This document shows positions 56,427 through 64,000 of a stretch of 64,000 nt of DNA, one piece after another. This DNA is from Thioalkalivibrio sp. ALJ24 (lineage in GTDB: Bacteria > Pseudomonadota > Gammaproteobacteria > Ectothiorhodospirales > Ectothiorhodospiraceae): contig NZ_KB898728.1 in assembly GCF_000377785.1 (NCBI RefSeq), positions 118,473-182,472 of the forward strand. The letters run 5' to 3'. Every line of letters starts with the position of its first letter. Position 1 is the first letter of the stretch. A program made the position numbers and the translations under genes. The notes below the pieces were generated by a model. The model made no database searches. It had not been told where the DNA came from and was given only the letters and a program-made list of their open reading frames with translations.

Positions 56427-58196
56427 TCAGTCCTGTCCCTTGCGCATGGTCCCACCGGCGGCCGGATCGCCGCCGCCCACCGACAGCACCTCGTCCAGGG
56501 CCTCCGGCACCGCCAGTCCGGCCAGCTGGTACAGCCGCGCCAGATGGCGGCGATAGAGCTGTTCGAAATCGCTGACGGAGCCCGCCGGGTTGTATGCACC
56601 GAACCACCAGCACCAGTCGGAGCCTTCGCAGACCGCGAGCTGCTCGCGCAGCGCCGGGGTATCCAGGGACGGATCCGCGGCGACCGCGGCATCCACCGCC
56701 TCGCGCGCCTCGATGAGGCGGTCCCAGCCGCGGTTCTTGTCCGGATCCCCGATCCAGGTAGAGAAGGTGCCGTAAACCCAGCTGCCGGCCACCAGGGTCG
56801 GCAGGATTGCCGGGGCACGGGCCGCATTCTTCGCGCTGCGCCGGCTGGCATCCTCGAAGGTGCACAGGTTCAGGGACTCGTTGGAGGCCAGGGCCGCGTA
56901 CAGGCCGCTGAGGAAGTGGAAGCCGTTCTCCGGGTAATACTCCCAGGCGTTCTCGCCATCCAGGATGACCGAGACCGCGCTGCCGGCCGGTGCCTCCGCG
57001 GCGATGGTCTCCAGGTGATGCACGAAGTCAGCCACCGCGTCGTCGGCATGCCAGTCGGCGTAGCGAAAGCCGATGGCATCGCTGAGCCCGTCGTCACGGA
57101 AATACAGGGCGATATCGGTATCCGTCAGCCGGTAGGGCCGATGCAGCCAGCCATCGCCGTCGCGCTCACCGTCCGCTGCCTCTTCGGCCGCCTCCGGGGC
57201 ATCGCCGGAGGCCGCCAGGCTGTTGCCCAGTACGCCCTGCCCGCTGGCGGTCCACTGCAGGCCGTATTCGTCCAGCAGACGGATGGTCGCCTCGCTGAGG
57301 CTGCCCTCCGACGGCCAGCAGCCGGTCGGGCGCATGCCGAAGTGCTTCTCGAACACCTCCAGCCCGCGTTCGATGTGCCAGCGCACCCGGGCTTCGCCAT
57401 CGGGATACGCCGGGGCCTCCGGCAGCTCCGCCTCCGGCATGGCCTCGCGGGTGGAACCCAGATCCTGCAGCAGCGGCATGATCGGGTGGGCATAAGGGGT
57501 GAACGAGAGCTCCACCCGCCCCTGTTCCGCCAGCTTGCGATAGCGCGGAATCACATTCTGCAGCTCGTCGCGCAGGATCTCCAGCAGGCGCCGCCGCACC
57601 CCGGACTCGAAGCCCGTCTCGGCCTTCAGCCAGCCCTGCAGCTCCGGACGCGCGCGGCGCACGGTCTCACCGGTCCAGGCGAGGTGATAGCAGGTCGCCA
57701 GCTCCTGGAAAAAGCGCCCGTCCAGGTGCGCCAGCAGGAGATCGTCCTCCAGTGCCTGACGGCCGATGGCCGCAAGGCGGGCGAACAGCGGAAACGGATC
57801 GATCATGCGCGGGGCATGGGCGCGCAGGCAGGCACGGATGATCTCGCGGCGCTGGTCCGGCTCCACCGGGACGATCTCCATGTGCAGCATGTCCAGCACC
57901 GGATCTCCGACGGGAACACAGTTCTTCAGCGCCCGATCCACGCGCCGCGCATAGTCGGCGATCTGCTCCAGCAGAATGGGGGCGAAGTTGACCACCGCGC
58001 GCGCCCGCGGGCAGGCCTCCAGGTGGGCCGCCATGTCGGTGTAGTCCTTCAGCGCGTGGAGGTAGGTCCACGGCAGGGCATATTCCCGACGGCCGCCGTC
58101 AAAGTACTGCGGCTGGTGCATGTGCCAGCAAAGGACCACGTCCAGGCGGTCCGGAACGCGGGTCAGGGCCTTCTTCGATGCGGAACTAGCGGACAT
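56427..58196 (-). CDS. Glycoside hydrolase family 57 protein
   Basis: 589 residues from the ATG at 58196. The family start is [17 protein letters not shown], with [18 protein letters not shown], then [47 protein letters not shown], and late [19 protein letters not shown]57 includes alpha-amylases, 4-alpha-glucanotransferases, pullulanases and branching enzymes; its place between glgC and malQ points to alpha-glucan trimming. I cannot assign catalytic residues with certainty. It overlaps the end of glgC by 11 bases. Confidence 0.92.
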   Translation of the reverse strand: MSASSASKKALTRVPDRLDVVLCWHMHQPQYFDGGRREYALPWTYLHALKDYTDMAAHLEACPRARAVVNFAPILLEQIADYARRVDRALKNCVPVGDPVLDMLHMEIVPVEPDQRREIIRACLRAHAPRMIDPFPLFARLAAIGRQALEDDLLLAHLDGRFFQELATCYHLAWTGETVRRARPELQGWLKAETGFESGVRRRLLEILRDELQNVIPRYRKLAEQGRVELSFTPYAHPIMPLLQDLGSTREAMPEAELPEAPAYPDGEARVRWHIERGLEVFEKHFGMRPTGCWPSEGSLSEATIRLLDEYGLQWTASGQGVLGNSLAASGDAPEAAEEAADGERDGDGWLHRPYRLTDTDIALYFRDDGLSDAIGFRYADWHADDAVADFVHHLETIAAEAPAGSAVSVILDGENAWEYYPENGFHFLSGLYAALASNESLNLCTFEDASRRSAKNAARAPAILPTLVAGSWVYGTFSTWIGDPDKNRGWDRLIEAREAVDAAVAADPSLDTPALREQLAVCEGSDWCWWFGAYNPAGSVSDFEQLYRRHLARLYQLAGLAVPEALDEVLSVGGGDPAAGGTMRKGQD

Positions 58197-59451
58197 GATG
58201 GCGCGCCTGGCCAAGCATTTCCGGGGTCACCACGCGCACCCCCTGCGGGGATACGTAGTAGTCGCGGGCGTCGGCCTCATCATCCACACCGATCTCGGTA
58301 CCGGCCGGGATCTCGCAGCCCTTGTCGATGACCGCGTTGCGGACCGTGCATTCCTCCCCGACCTTGACGCCCGGGAGGACGACGGAGTTCTCCACCTCGC
58401 TGCAGGCATTCACCTCCACGCTCGAGAACAGCAGCGAGTGGCGCACCCGGCTGCCGGAGATGATGCAGCCCCCGGAAACCATGGAGTCGATTGCCATGCC
58501 GCGGCGGTCGTCGTCATCGAACACGAACTTGGCCGGTGGCAGCTGCTCCTGGTAGGTCCAGATCGGCCATTCACTGTCGTACAGGTTGAGTTCGGGGGTC
58601 ACGCCGATCAGCTCCAGGTTGGACTTCCAGTAGGAATCGATGGTGCCGACGTCGCGCCAGTAGCCCTGGCGCTGGCCGGCCTCGTCGCGGAACGGGTAGG
58701 CCATCACACGGTTTTTCTCGATGATGCGCGGGATGATGTCCTTGCCGAAGTCGTGACTGGAAAAGGTGTCGTCGGCATCCTTGATCAGCTGTTCGAAGAG
58801 GAAAGCGCGGTTGAATACGTAGATCCCCATGGAGGCCAGCGAATGCGTGCTGCTGCCGGGGATGGTGGCCGGATCGTCGGGCTTTTCCTCGAACGAGGTC
58901 ACGCGGCCGTCGGCATCCACGCCCATCACCCCGAAGCCCGAGGCATCCGCCTTCGGCACCTCCAGGCAGCCCACGGTCATGTCGGCCCCGCTCTCCACGT
59001 GCTGGGCAATCATCTGCCCGTAGTCCATCTTGTAGATGTGATCGCCGGCGAGGATCAGCACATAGCTGGGGTTGTGCTGGCGCAGGATGTCGAGGTTCTG
59101 GTAGACCGCATCAGCGGTGCCGGCGTACCAGGAGGTCTCGATGCGCTGCTGTGCCGGCAGCAGCTCGATGAACTCGCCGAACTCGCCACGCAGGAAGCTC
59201 CAGCCGCGCTGAACGTGCTGGATCAGCGAATGCGCCTTGTACTGGGTCAGGATCGCCACCCGGCGGATCCCGGAGTTGATGCAGTTGGACAGCGGAAAAT
59301 CGATGATTCGGAACTTGCCGCCGAAGGGTACGGCCGGCTTGGCGCGCCACAGAGTCAGCTGTTTGAGGCGGGAGCCCCGGCCTCCGGCGAGGACCAGAGC
59401 CAGGGTTTCGCGAGTCAGACGACTGACAAACCGTTGCGGCTGAGGGTTCAT
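58186..59451 (-). CDS. glgC: Glucose-1-phosphate adenylyltransferase (ADP-glucose pyrophosphorylase)
   Basis: 421 residues from the ATG at 59451 with AAGGA 9 bases upstream; a longer frame exists but is not similar to GlgC. Signatures are [69 protein letters not shown] and EEKP, plus a C-terminal left-handed beta-helix. It makes ADP-glucose, the committed step for glycogen. It is divergent from glgB with 89 bases between the start codons. No glgA (glycogen synthase) is in the window. Confidence 0.97.
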   Translation of the reverse strand: MNPQPQRFVSRLTRETLALVLAGGRGSRLKQLTLWRAKPAVPFGGKFRIIDFPLSNCINSGIRRVAILTQYKAHSLIQHVQRGWSFLRGEFGEFIELLPAQQRIETSWYAGTADAVYQNLDILRQHNPSYVLILAGDHIYKMDYGQMIAQHVESGADMTVGCLEVPKADASGFGVMGVDADGRVTSFEEKPDDPATIPGSSTHSLASMGIYVFNRAFLFEQLIKDADDTFSSHDFGKDIIPRIIEKNRVMAYPFRDEAGQRQGYWRDVGTIDSYWKSNLELIGVTPELNLYDSEWPIWTYQEQLPPAKFVFDDDDRRGMAIDSMVSGGCIISGSRVRHSLLFSSVEVNACSEVENSVVLPGVKVGEECTVRNAVIDKGCEIPAGTEIGVDDEADARDYYVSPQGVRVVTPEMLGQARHHVR

Positions 59452-59540
59452 GGGCCCATCCTTGCAATATTGCTGCTGGTTGCGGGTTCCCCCGCGGGAT
59501 TCGACAACCGCCCCACATACACGAAGCGGATACTCCAAGT

Positions 59541-61757
59541 ATGACAACTGCCCCGAACAATTGCATTACAACGGTCGAGGATGAAATCCGGCGTCTGGCC
59601 CAGGCCCGGCTGCATGACCCGCACGCGGTCCTGGGCGCGCACTCGCTGAACCGGCAGACCTCCTGTTACCGCGCCTGGTTCCCGCAGGCCGACGAGGTCT
59701 GGCTGGTGCCCGAGGCCGATGCCCCGCCGGAGCCGATGGAGACCACCGGCACCCCGGGGCTGTTCGTGTGGAAGGGACCGACGCGCCGGCTGACCACGGC
59801 GCATCCGGAACTGCGCTGGCGCCCGTCCGGGCACAAGGAGATCGTCAGCGTCATCGACCCGTGGAGCTTCGCCCCGGCGATCCCCGACTTCGACCGCTAC
59901 CTGTTCGGCGAGGGCCGCCACTGGCATGCCCATCGCATGCTCGGCTCTCACTGCGAGTCCCGCGACGGGATCGACGGCGTGCGCTTCGCGGTGTGGGCCC
60001 CGGCAGCCGAACGCGTCAGCGTGGTGGGCGACTTCAACCACTGGGACGGGCGCTGCCACCCGATGACCGTGCACGGCTCCAGCGGCATCTGGGAGCTGTT
60101 CATCCCGGGGCTGGGTCCGGAGACCCTGTACAAGTTCGAGATCCGCAACCGCGACACCGGCGAGCTGCGCCTGAAGTCCGACCCCTACGCGGCCGCCTAC
60201 CAGGTACGCCCGGAGACCGCCTCGCGGGTGATCCCGGAGAGCGGCTACGAGTGGAACGACCGCGAGTGGATGGACAACCGCGACCCCGAGGCCTGGAAAC
60301 ACCGGCCGATGAGCATCTACGAGGTGCATCTGGGCTCCTGGCAGCGCAGCCCGGACGGCGACTGGCCCAACTACGCCGAACTGGCCGAACGCCTGGTACC
60401 GTATGCCCGCGACATGGGCTTCACCCATCTCGAGCTGCTGCCAGTCACCGAGCACCCGTTCGACGGCTCCTGGGGTTATCAGTCCACCGGCTTCTTCGCG
60501 CCCACCTCGCGTTTCGGCGACCCGGACGACTTCCGCCGCTTCGTCGATACCGCCCATCAGGCCGGTCTGGGGGTGATCCTCGACTGGGTGCCGGGGCACT
60601 TCCCGCGCGACGACTTCGCCCTCGCCCGCTTCGACGGCACCGCGCTGTACGAGCATGAGGACCCGCGCCTCGGCGAGCACCGCGAATGGGGCACGCTGAT
60701 CTTCAACTACGGCCGCCCCGAGGTTCGCAACTTCCTGCTGTCATCGGCGCTGTGCTGGATCGAGGACTTCCACCTCGACGGCCTGCGCGTGGACGCGGTC
60801 GCCTCCATGCTTTATCTCGACTACAACCGCGAGGATCACGAGTGGATCCCCAACATCCACGGCGGCAACGAGAACCTGGAGGCGATCGAGTTCCTGCGCG
60901 ACGTCAACGAGACCGTGCAGACCGGCCACCCCGGCGTGGTGATGATCGCCGAGGAGTCCACCGCGTGGCCCGGGGTGAGTCGGCCGCCGTCGATGGGCGG
61001 GCTGGGCTTCACCATGAAGTGGAACATGGGCTGGATGCACGACACCCTGACGTATTTCGGCATGGACCCGATTTATCGGCGTTACCACCACAATCAGCTC
61101 ACTTTCGCGCAGATCTACGCCTATTCGGAGAACTTCGTGCTGCCCTTCTCGCACGACGAGGTCGTCCACGGCAAGCGCAGCCTGCGCGGGCGCATGCCCG
61201 GCAACGAGTGGGAGCAGCATGCCAACATGCGCCTGCTGTACGCCTGGCAGTGGCTGTACCCGGGCAAGAAGCTGCTGTTCATGGGCCAGGAGTTCGGCCA
61301 GGGAACCGAGTGGTCGGAGGCCGGGGAGCTGGACTGGTACGTGCTGCAGTATCCGCTGCATCAGGGCCTGCAGCAGCTGGTGAAGGACCTCAACCGGGTG
61401 TATCGCGAACAGCCGGCGCTGTACGGCCGCGAGTTCGAGCCGGATGGCTTCGCCTGGCTGAATGCCGACGACGCCGACAACTCGGTGCTCAGCTTCCTGC
61501 GCCGCGACGTGGACGGCCACGAACGCATCGTGATCCTCAACCTGACGCCGGTGGAGCGCAGCGCCTACCCGATCCCGAGCCCGCGGGCCGGGACCTGGCG
61601 GGTGATGCTGAACACCGATTCGGAGTTCTACGGCGGTGCCTCGCGCGGCCCGCTGCAGTGCGAGGCCACCGCCGAGGCGTATCACGGCCAGCCGGCCACG
61701 CTGCATGCGGACCTGCCGCCACTGACCGCGCTACTGCTGGAGCCGACCGGGGGCTGA
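59541..61757 (+). CDS. glgB: 1,4-alpha-glucan branching enzyme
   Basis: 738 residues. N-terminal carbohydrate-binding segments ([37 protein letters not shown]), then the GH13 barrel: [16 protein letters not shown] with nucleophile Asp, [13 protein letters not shown] with acid/base Glu and [17 protein letters not shown], with [14 protein letters not shown] near the end of the barrel. It makes alpha-1,6 branches in glycogen. Read away from glgC-GH57-malQ, with which it forms the local glycogen locus. No good Shine-Dalgarno sequence is visible before the ATG. Confidence 0.98.
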   Translation: MTTAPNNCITTVEDEIRRLAQARLHDPHAVLGAHSLNRQTSCYRAWFPQADEVWLVPEADAPPEPMETTGTPGLFVWKGPTRRLTTAHPELRWRPSGHKEIVSVIDPWSFAPAIPDFDRYLFGEGRHWHAHRMLGSHCESRDGIDGVRFAVWAPAAERVSVVGDFNHWDGRCHPMTVHGSSGIWELFIPGLGPETLYKFEIRNRDTGELRLKSDPYAAAYQVRPETASRVIPESGYEWNDREWMDNRDPEAWKHRPMSIYEVHLGSWQRSPDGDWPNYAELAERLVPYARDMGFTHLELLPVTEHPFDGSWGYQSTGFFAPTSRFGDPDDFRRFVDTAHQAGLGVILDWVPGHFPRDDFALARFDGTALYEHEDPRLGEHREWGTLIFNYGRPEVRNFLLSSALCWIEDFHLDGLRVDAVASMLYLDYNREDHEWIPNIHGGNENLEAIEFLRDVNETVQTGHPGVVMIAEESTAWPGVSRPPSMGGLGFTMKWNMGWMHDTLTYFGMDPIYRRYHHNQLTFAQIYAYSENFVLPFSHDEVVHGKRSLRGRMPGNEWEQHANMRLLYAWQWLYPGKKLLFMGQEFGQGTEWSEAGELDWYVLQYPLHQGLQQLVKDLNRVYREQPALYGREFEPDGFAWLNADDADNSVLSFLRRDVDGHERIVILNLTPVERSAYPIPSPRAGTWRVMLNTDSEFYGGASRGPLQCEATAEAYHGQPATLHADLPPLTALLLEPTGG

Positions 61758-61759
61758 CC

Positions 61760-61780
61760 CCGGCGGCTGATGCCGCCCGG
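61760..61780. terminator. Hairpin between convergent glgB and rubredoxin-reductase genes
   Basis: GGCGGC and GCCGCC arms with a TGAT loop lie in the 37-base gap between two converging genes. There is no T-tract on either side, so it is a candidate bidirectional terminator of moderate strength. Confidence 0.45.
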
Positions 61781-61794
61781 GCGGGCCGCCTGTG

Positions 61795-63231
61795 TCAGGA
61801 GGCCAGGCGCGCCCGGGTATCGGCGGTCGCCACCGGCTCGCCCAGACGGGCCTCCATCGCCGCCGTCTCGCGGGTCAGTGCGCCGGACAGCGCGAACCCG
61901 GCCAGACGGCCGTGCGCGTGGAACTCCAGCCGCCGGCCGGCACCATCGCCCTGCACGCTCACCCACTCGCCGGTCGCGGCATCCCCGGCCGACGGCGGGC
62001 AGACCTGCATTGGCAGGCTGGTGGTCTTGACCTGCACCGTGCCGGCGTCCGGGACGTAATACTCCTCTTCCCCGACCAGGCGCTGCGCAATCACCCGCGC
62101 CTGGGCCCGCAGCGCACCCACATACGGCCGCAGGGTGCCGTCGAACTCGGCGCAGTCCCCCAGCGCGCGGATCGCCGGATCCGAGGTCGCCAGCGTCGCA
62201 TCCACCCGGATACCGCGATCGCAGGCCAGACCGGCCCCCACCGCCAGATCGATGTTCGGCTGCAGCCCGAGCGCGGTGATCACCACATCGGCCTCCAGGG
62301 TCTCGCCGGTCGTCAGGGTCAGGCGCGAAGCGGGCCGTGCCGGCTCCCCCGCATCCAGCCGGGTGACCGAGGTGCCGGTGTACAGCGCCACCCCGCGCCC
62401 GGCCAGTGCGGCCGCCAGGTCCTCGCCCAGCTGCGGCGGCGCCAGCCCGGCCAGCGGCTGGCCGGCGAGCTCGATCAGATCCACGCGGCAGCCGCCGGCG
62501 GTCAGGTCATCGGCCAGCTCGCAGCCGACCAGGCCGCCCCCCACGATGGCCACCCGGGCCCCCACGCCCAGCTCGTCGCGCAGGCCACGGTAGTCATCGA
62601 GGGTGTTCACTACCCGCGGCGCGGGGCCGTTGCCGGGGATGTCCAGACGCCGCGGACTCGCGCCGCTGGCCAGGACCAGATCGCCATACGGGATGCCGCC
62701 ACGCGGGGTGATCAGGCGCCGGCGCCCGCGGTCGATGTCGAGCAGGCGCACGTGCGGCAACAGTTCGATGCCCAGCCGCTCGGCACGCGCGGGTCCGGAC
62801 TCCTCGACCAGCGCGTCCGGTTCTGCGCCGCGCGCACAGGCGGTGGAGATCCGCGGCTTGGTGTAATAGTCACCGCGATCCGCGGTCACCAGGCGGATAC
62901 CGCGCTCGGGGTCGCGGGCACGCAGTTCCTCGGCCACCGCCCAGCCGGCCATGCCACCGCCGACGATCACCACCGCCTCGGGGTCATCCGCCAGCGGACT
63001 GCGCCAGGCCTGCGCCGCGGCGTCCTGCACCGGATCCTCGGCCCGCGGCTGCAGGCGGTCGAAGTCAGCCTTGGTGACGTTGCAGTCGGGGCAGTACCAG
63101 TCGTCCGGGATGTCCTCGAACCGGGTGCCCGGCGGCAGACCCGAGTCCGGGTCACCCTTCGCCTCGTCGTAGATGTAGCCGCACACGCGGCAGATGTAGC
63201 GTCGATATTCGGTTTCGGCTTCAGCAGACAT
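61795..63231 (-). CDS. Rubredoxin fused to NAD(P)H:rubredoxin-type FAD reductase
   Basis: 478 residues from the ATG at 63231; GGAGG lies 7 bases upstream. The N-terminal rubredoxin (about 10-57) has both iron-binding pairs ([12 protein letters not shown] and [15 protein letters not shown]). The rest is a pyridine nucleotide-disulfide oxidoreductase-like flavoprotein: FAD motif [20 protein letters not shown](P) motif [17 protein letters not shown] and ALGDCAEF. Fusion of electron donor and reductase would make a self-contained electron-transfer chain, for example for oxygen or peroxide reduction or a monooxygenase. The start overlaps the DUF302 stop by one base. Confidence 0.93.
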   Translation of the reverse strand: MSAEAETEYRRYICRVCGYIYDEAKGDPDSGLPPGTRFEDIPDDWYCPDCNVTKADFDRLQPRAEDPVQDAAAQAWRSPLADDPEAVVIVGGGMAGWAVAEELRARDPERGIRLVTADRGDYYTKPRISTACARGAEPDALVEESGPARAERLGIELLPHVRLLDIDRGRRRLITPRGGIPYGDLVLASGASPRRLDIPGNGPAPRVVNTLDDYRGLRDELGVGARVAIVGGGLVGCELADDLTAGGCRVDLIELAGQPLAGLAPPQLGEDLAAALAGRGVALYTGTSVTRLDAGEPARPASRLTLTTGETLEADVVITALGLQPNIDLAVGAGLACDRGIRVDATLATSDPAIRALGDCAEFDGTLRPYVGALRAQARVIAQRLVGEEEYYVPDAGTVQVKTTSLPMQVCPPSAGDAATGEWVSVQGDGAGRRLEFHAHGRLAGFALSGALTRETAAMEARLGEPVATADTRARLAS

Positions 63232-63614
63232 CACGCAACCTCCGGCAGACCGGCGACAATGGCCTCGAACAGCGGATCCAGCTCCGCACCCAGCGCATCC
63301 AGGTCGGCGCTGCCCCACGGCGCGAAGACCTCCGACGGGCGCCGCGCCACGACGTGCAGCTGTTCCCCGTCACCCCACACGTGGATGCGCAGCGGGATAT
63401 CGATACCCGCGGGCTTGCAGGCCTCCCACACCCGCAGGGCATAACGCGGGTGGAAGACCTCGAGGATGCGGTCGACCGGGACCTCGGCCCCGATCATCGC
63501 CGCGTTGGCCTGGCCGTTGATCTCGGCGGCCACGCGCAGGCCCTGCGCCTCCACGGCCTCTTTCAGGGCCGCCACGGCCGCTTCGGCGTCGAGTTTGGTG
63601 GTGGTTTCCAGCAT
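63231..63614 (-). CDS. DUF302 family protein
   Basis: 127 residues, no signal peptide, so probably cytosolic. The DUF302 pattern is [23 protein letters not shown] and [44 protein letters not shown]. It lacks the paired cysteines of the exported copy at 35769-36287. It sits between the probable acyl-CoA dehydrogenase-like gene and the rubredoxin-reductase fusion and is coupled to the latter by a one-base overlap. The role is unknown; the neighbours suggest a redox or cofactor task. Confidence 0.83.
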   Translation of the reverse strand: MLETTTKLDAEAAVAALKEAVEAQGLRVAAEINGQANAAMIGAEVPVDRILEVFHPRYALRVWEACKPAGIDIPLRIHVWGDGEQLHVVARRPSEVFAPWGSADLDALGAELDPLFEAIVAGLPEVA

Positions 63615-63635
63615 GATGTCTCCTCCGGGCGCCGG

Positions 63636-64000
63636 TCAGTGGGCGTGGATACGCGCCAGCTCCTTGCGCAGATGCTTGATGGCGGGCGTAACGATGGCCA
63701 CGAAATAGGATTCGCGCAGCTTGCGCTGGGCGGCCGCGCTGGACAGGTAACCGCGCGCCCCGCTGTGCAGCAGCGCGGACTGCGACGCCCGCAGCGCCAG
63801 TTCCGAACCGGTCAGGCGCATCTGCAGCACGTCGGAAAAGAACGCGTCACTGGTGTCGAAGGGGTCGCGTGCCAGGGCATAGGTCGCCTGGCGTGCGTCT
63901 TCCAGAACCTCTTCCAGCTCACCCGCTTGGTCGTCGAGATAGCCGTTCACGTGCGACAGGGTCTCGTTGGCCTCGTGCATGGTGTTGATGCAGCCCTCGA
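63636..64000 (-). CDS. C-terminal part of a probable acyl-CoA dehydrogenase-like protein, cut by window edge
   Basis: The frame is open through the right edge (codons for EGCINT precede the first in-window ATG at 63980), so the real start probably lies outside. About 121 helical residues are visible, ending LHSGARGYLSSAAAQRKLRESYFVAIVTP-AIKHLRKELARIHAH. The block near GARGYL and the closing helix resemble the C-terminal domain of acyl-CoA dehydrogenases, but the similarity is from memory and weak. It is followed after 21 bases by the DUF302 gene in the same direction. A 114-residue stand-alone protein from 63980 is the alternative. Confidence 0.45.
   Translation of the reverse strand, partial: EGCINTMHEANETLSHVNGYLDDQAGELEEVLEDARQATYALARDPFDTSDAFFSDVLQMRLTGSELALRASQSALLHSGARGYLSSAAAQRKLRESYFVAIVTPAIKHLRKELARIHAH

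Overview
The window is a gene-dense stretch (about 66 % G+C by eye) of a gammaproteobacterial chromosome, most likely a chemolithoautotrophic sulfur oxidiser of the Ectothiorhodospiraceae/Thioalkalivibrio type. The basis is a cso-type alpha-carboxysome operon with form IA Rubisco, together with gammaproteobacterial markers (surE-pcm-nlpD-rpoS, yoaA-tsaB, minCDE, PBP1B). The genus is an inference. I saw no rRNA, tRNA, CRISPR array, insertion sequence or phage gene.

Layout. 1-7295 (minus): cbbL, cbbS, csoS2, csoSCA, csoS4A, csoS4B and the start of a csoS1 gene, in the canonical order, with hairpins after cbbL and after cbbS and an AT-rich promoter region upstream of cbbL. 7629-10359: a DJ-1/PfpI protein, then minCDE with a recognisable promoter. 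10397-20583: a cyclopropane-synthase-type methyltransferase coupled to a DUF1295 membrane protein, a DUF1631 protein, a fused hydantoinase/5-oxoprolinase, a DUF457 membrane hydrolase, a small HNH protein and a Mth938-domain protein. 20618-25139: rpoS, nlpD, yqaA, pcm and surE (minus), with an Smr protein divergent from surE. 25140-26580: a c-type heme lipoprotein behind an FNR-like box and two adjacent palindromes, then a short LOV photoreceptor candidate. 26586-33197: truD, tsaB, a yoaA/dinG helicase, a TPR lipoprotein and mrcB (PBP1B).

33296-36287 holds a phosphotransferase/P-loop kinase fusion and two exported proteins. 36358-42612 is a signalling block: a membrane histidine kinase coupled to a stand-alone receiver, followed by a 1302-residue REC-REC-PAS-GAF-GAF-PAS-GGDEF-EAL protein. 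42743-46453 carries hisI, cysS, a DUF1007 protein and a NicO-family metal permease with a Zur-like operator. 46536-54845 carries an acyl-CoA ligase, scpB, a compact three-gene set (unknown 109-residue protein, DUF393, a 53-codon DUF2256 gene), mtgA, an MscS-type channel, a YugP-type metalloprotease and an exported glutamine-rich protein. 54942-61757 is a glycogen/alpha-glucan locus (glgC, GH57, malQ; divergent glgB). 61795-64000 encodes a rubredoxin-reductase fusion, a DUF302 protein and the C-terminal part of a probable acyl-CoA dehydrogenase-like protein cut by the window edge.

Together the genes describe CO2 fixation in carboxysomes, storage of the fixed carbon as glycogen, envelope growth and division (MinCDE, PBP1B, MtgA, NlpD), stationary-phase control (RpoS) and rich environmental sensing (LOV, kinase/c-di-GMP proteins, FNR- and Zur-like sites). 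The most promising leads are the Zur-like box overlapping a probable near-leaderless NicO promoter, the LOV protein, the short DUF2256 gene coupled to DUF393, the extended repeat architecture of CsoS2 and the rubredoxin-reductase/DUF302 cluster.
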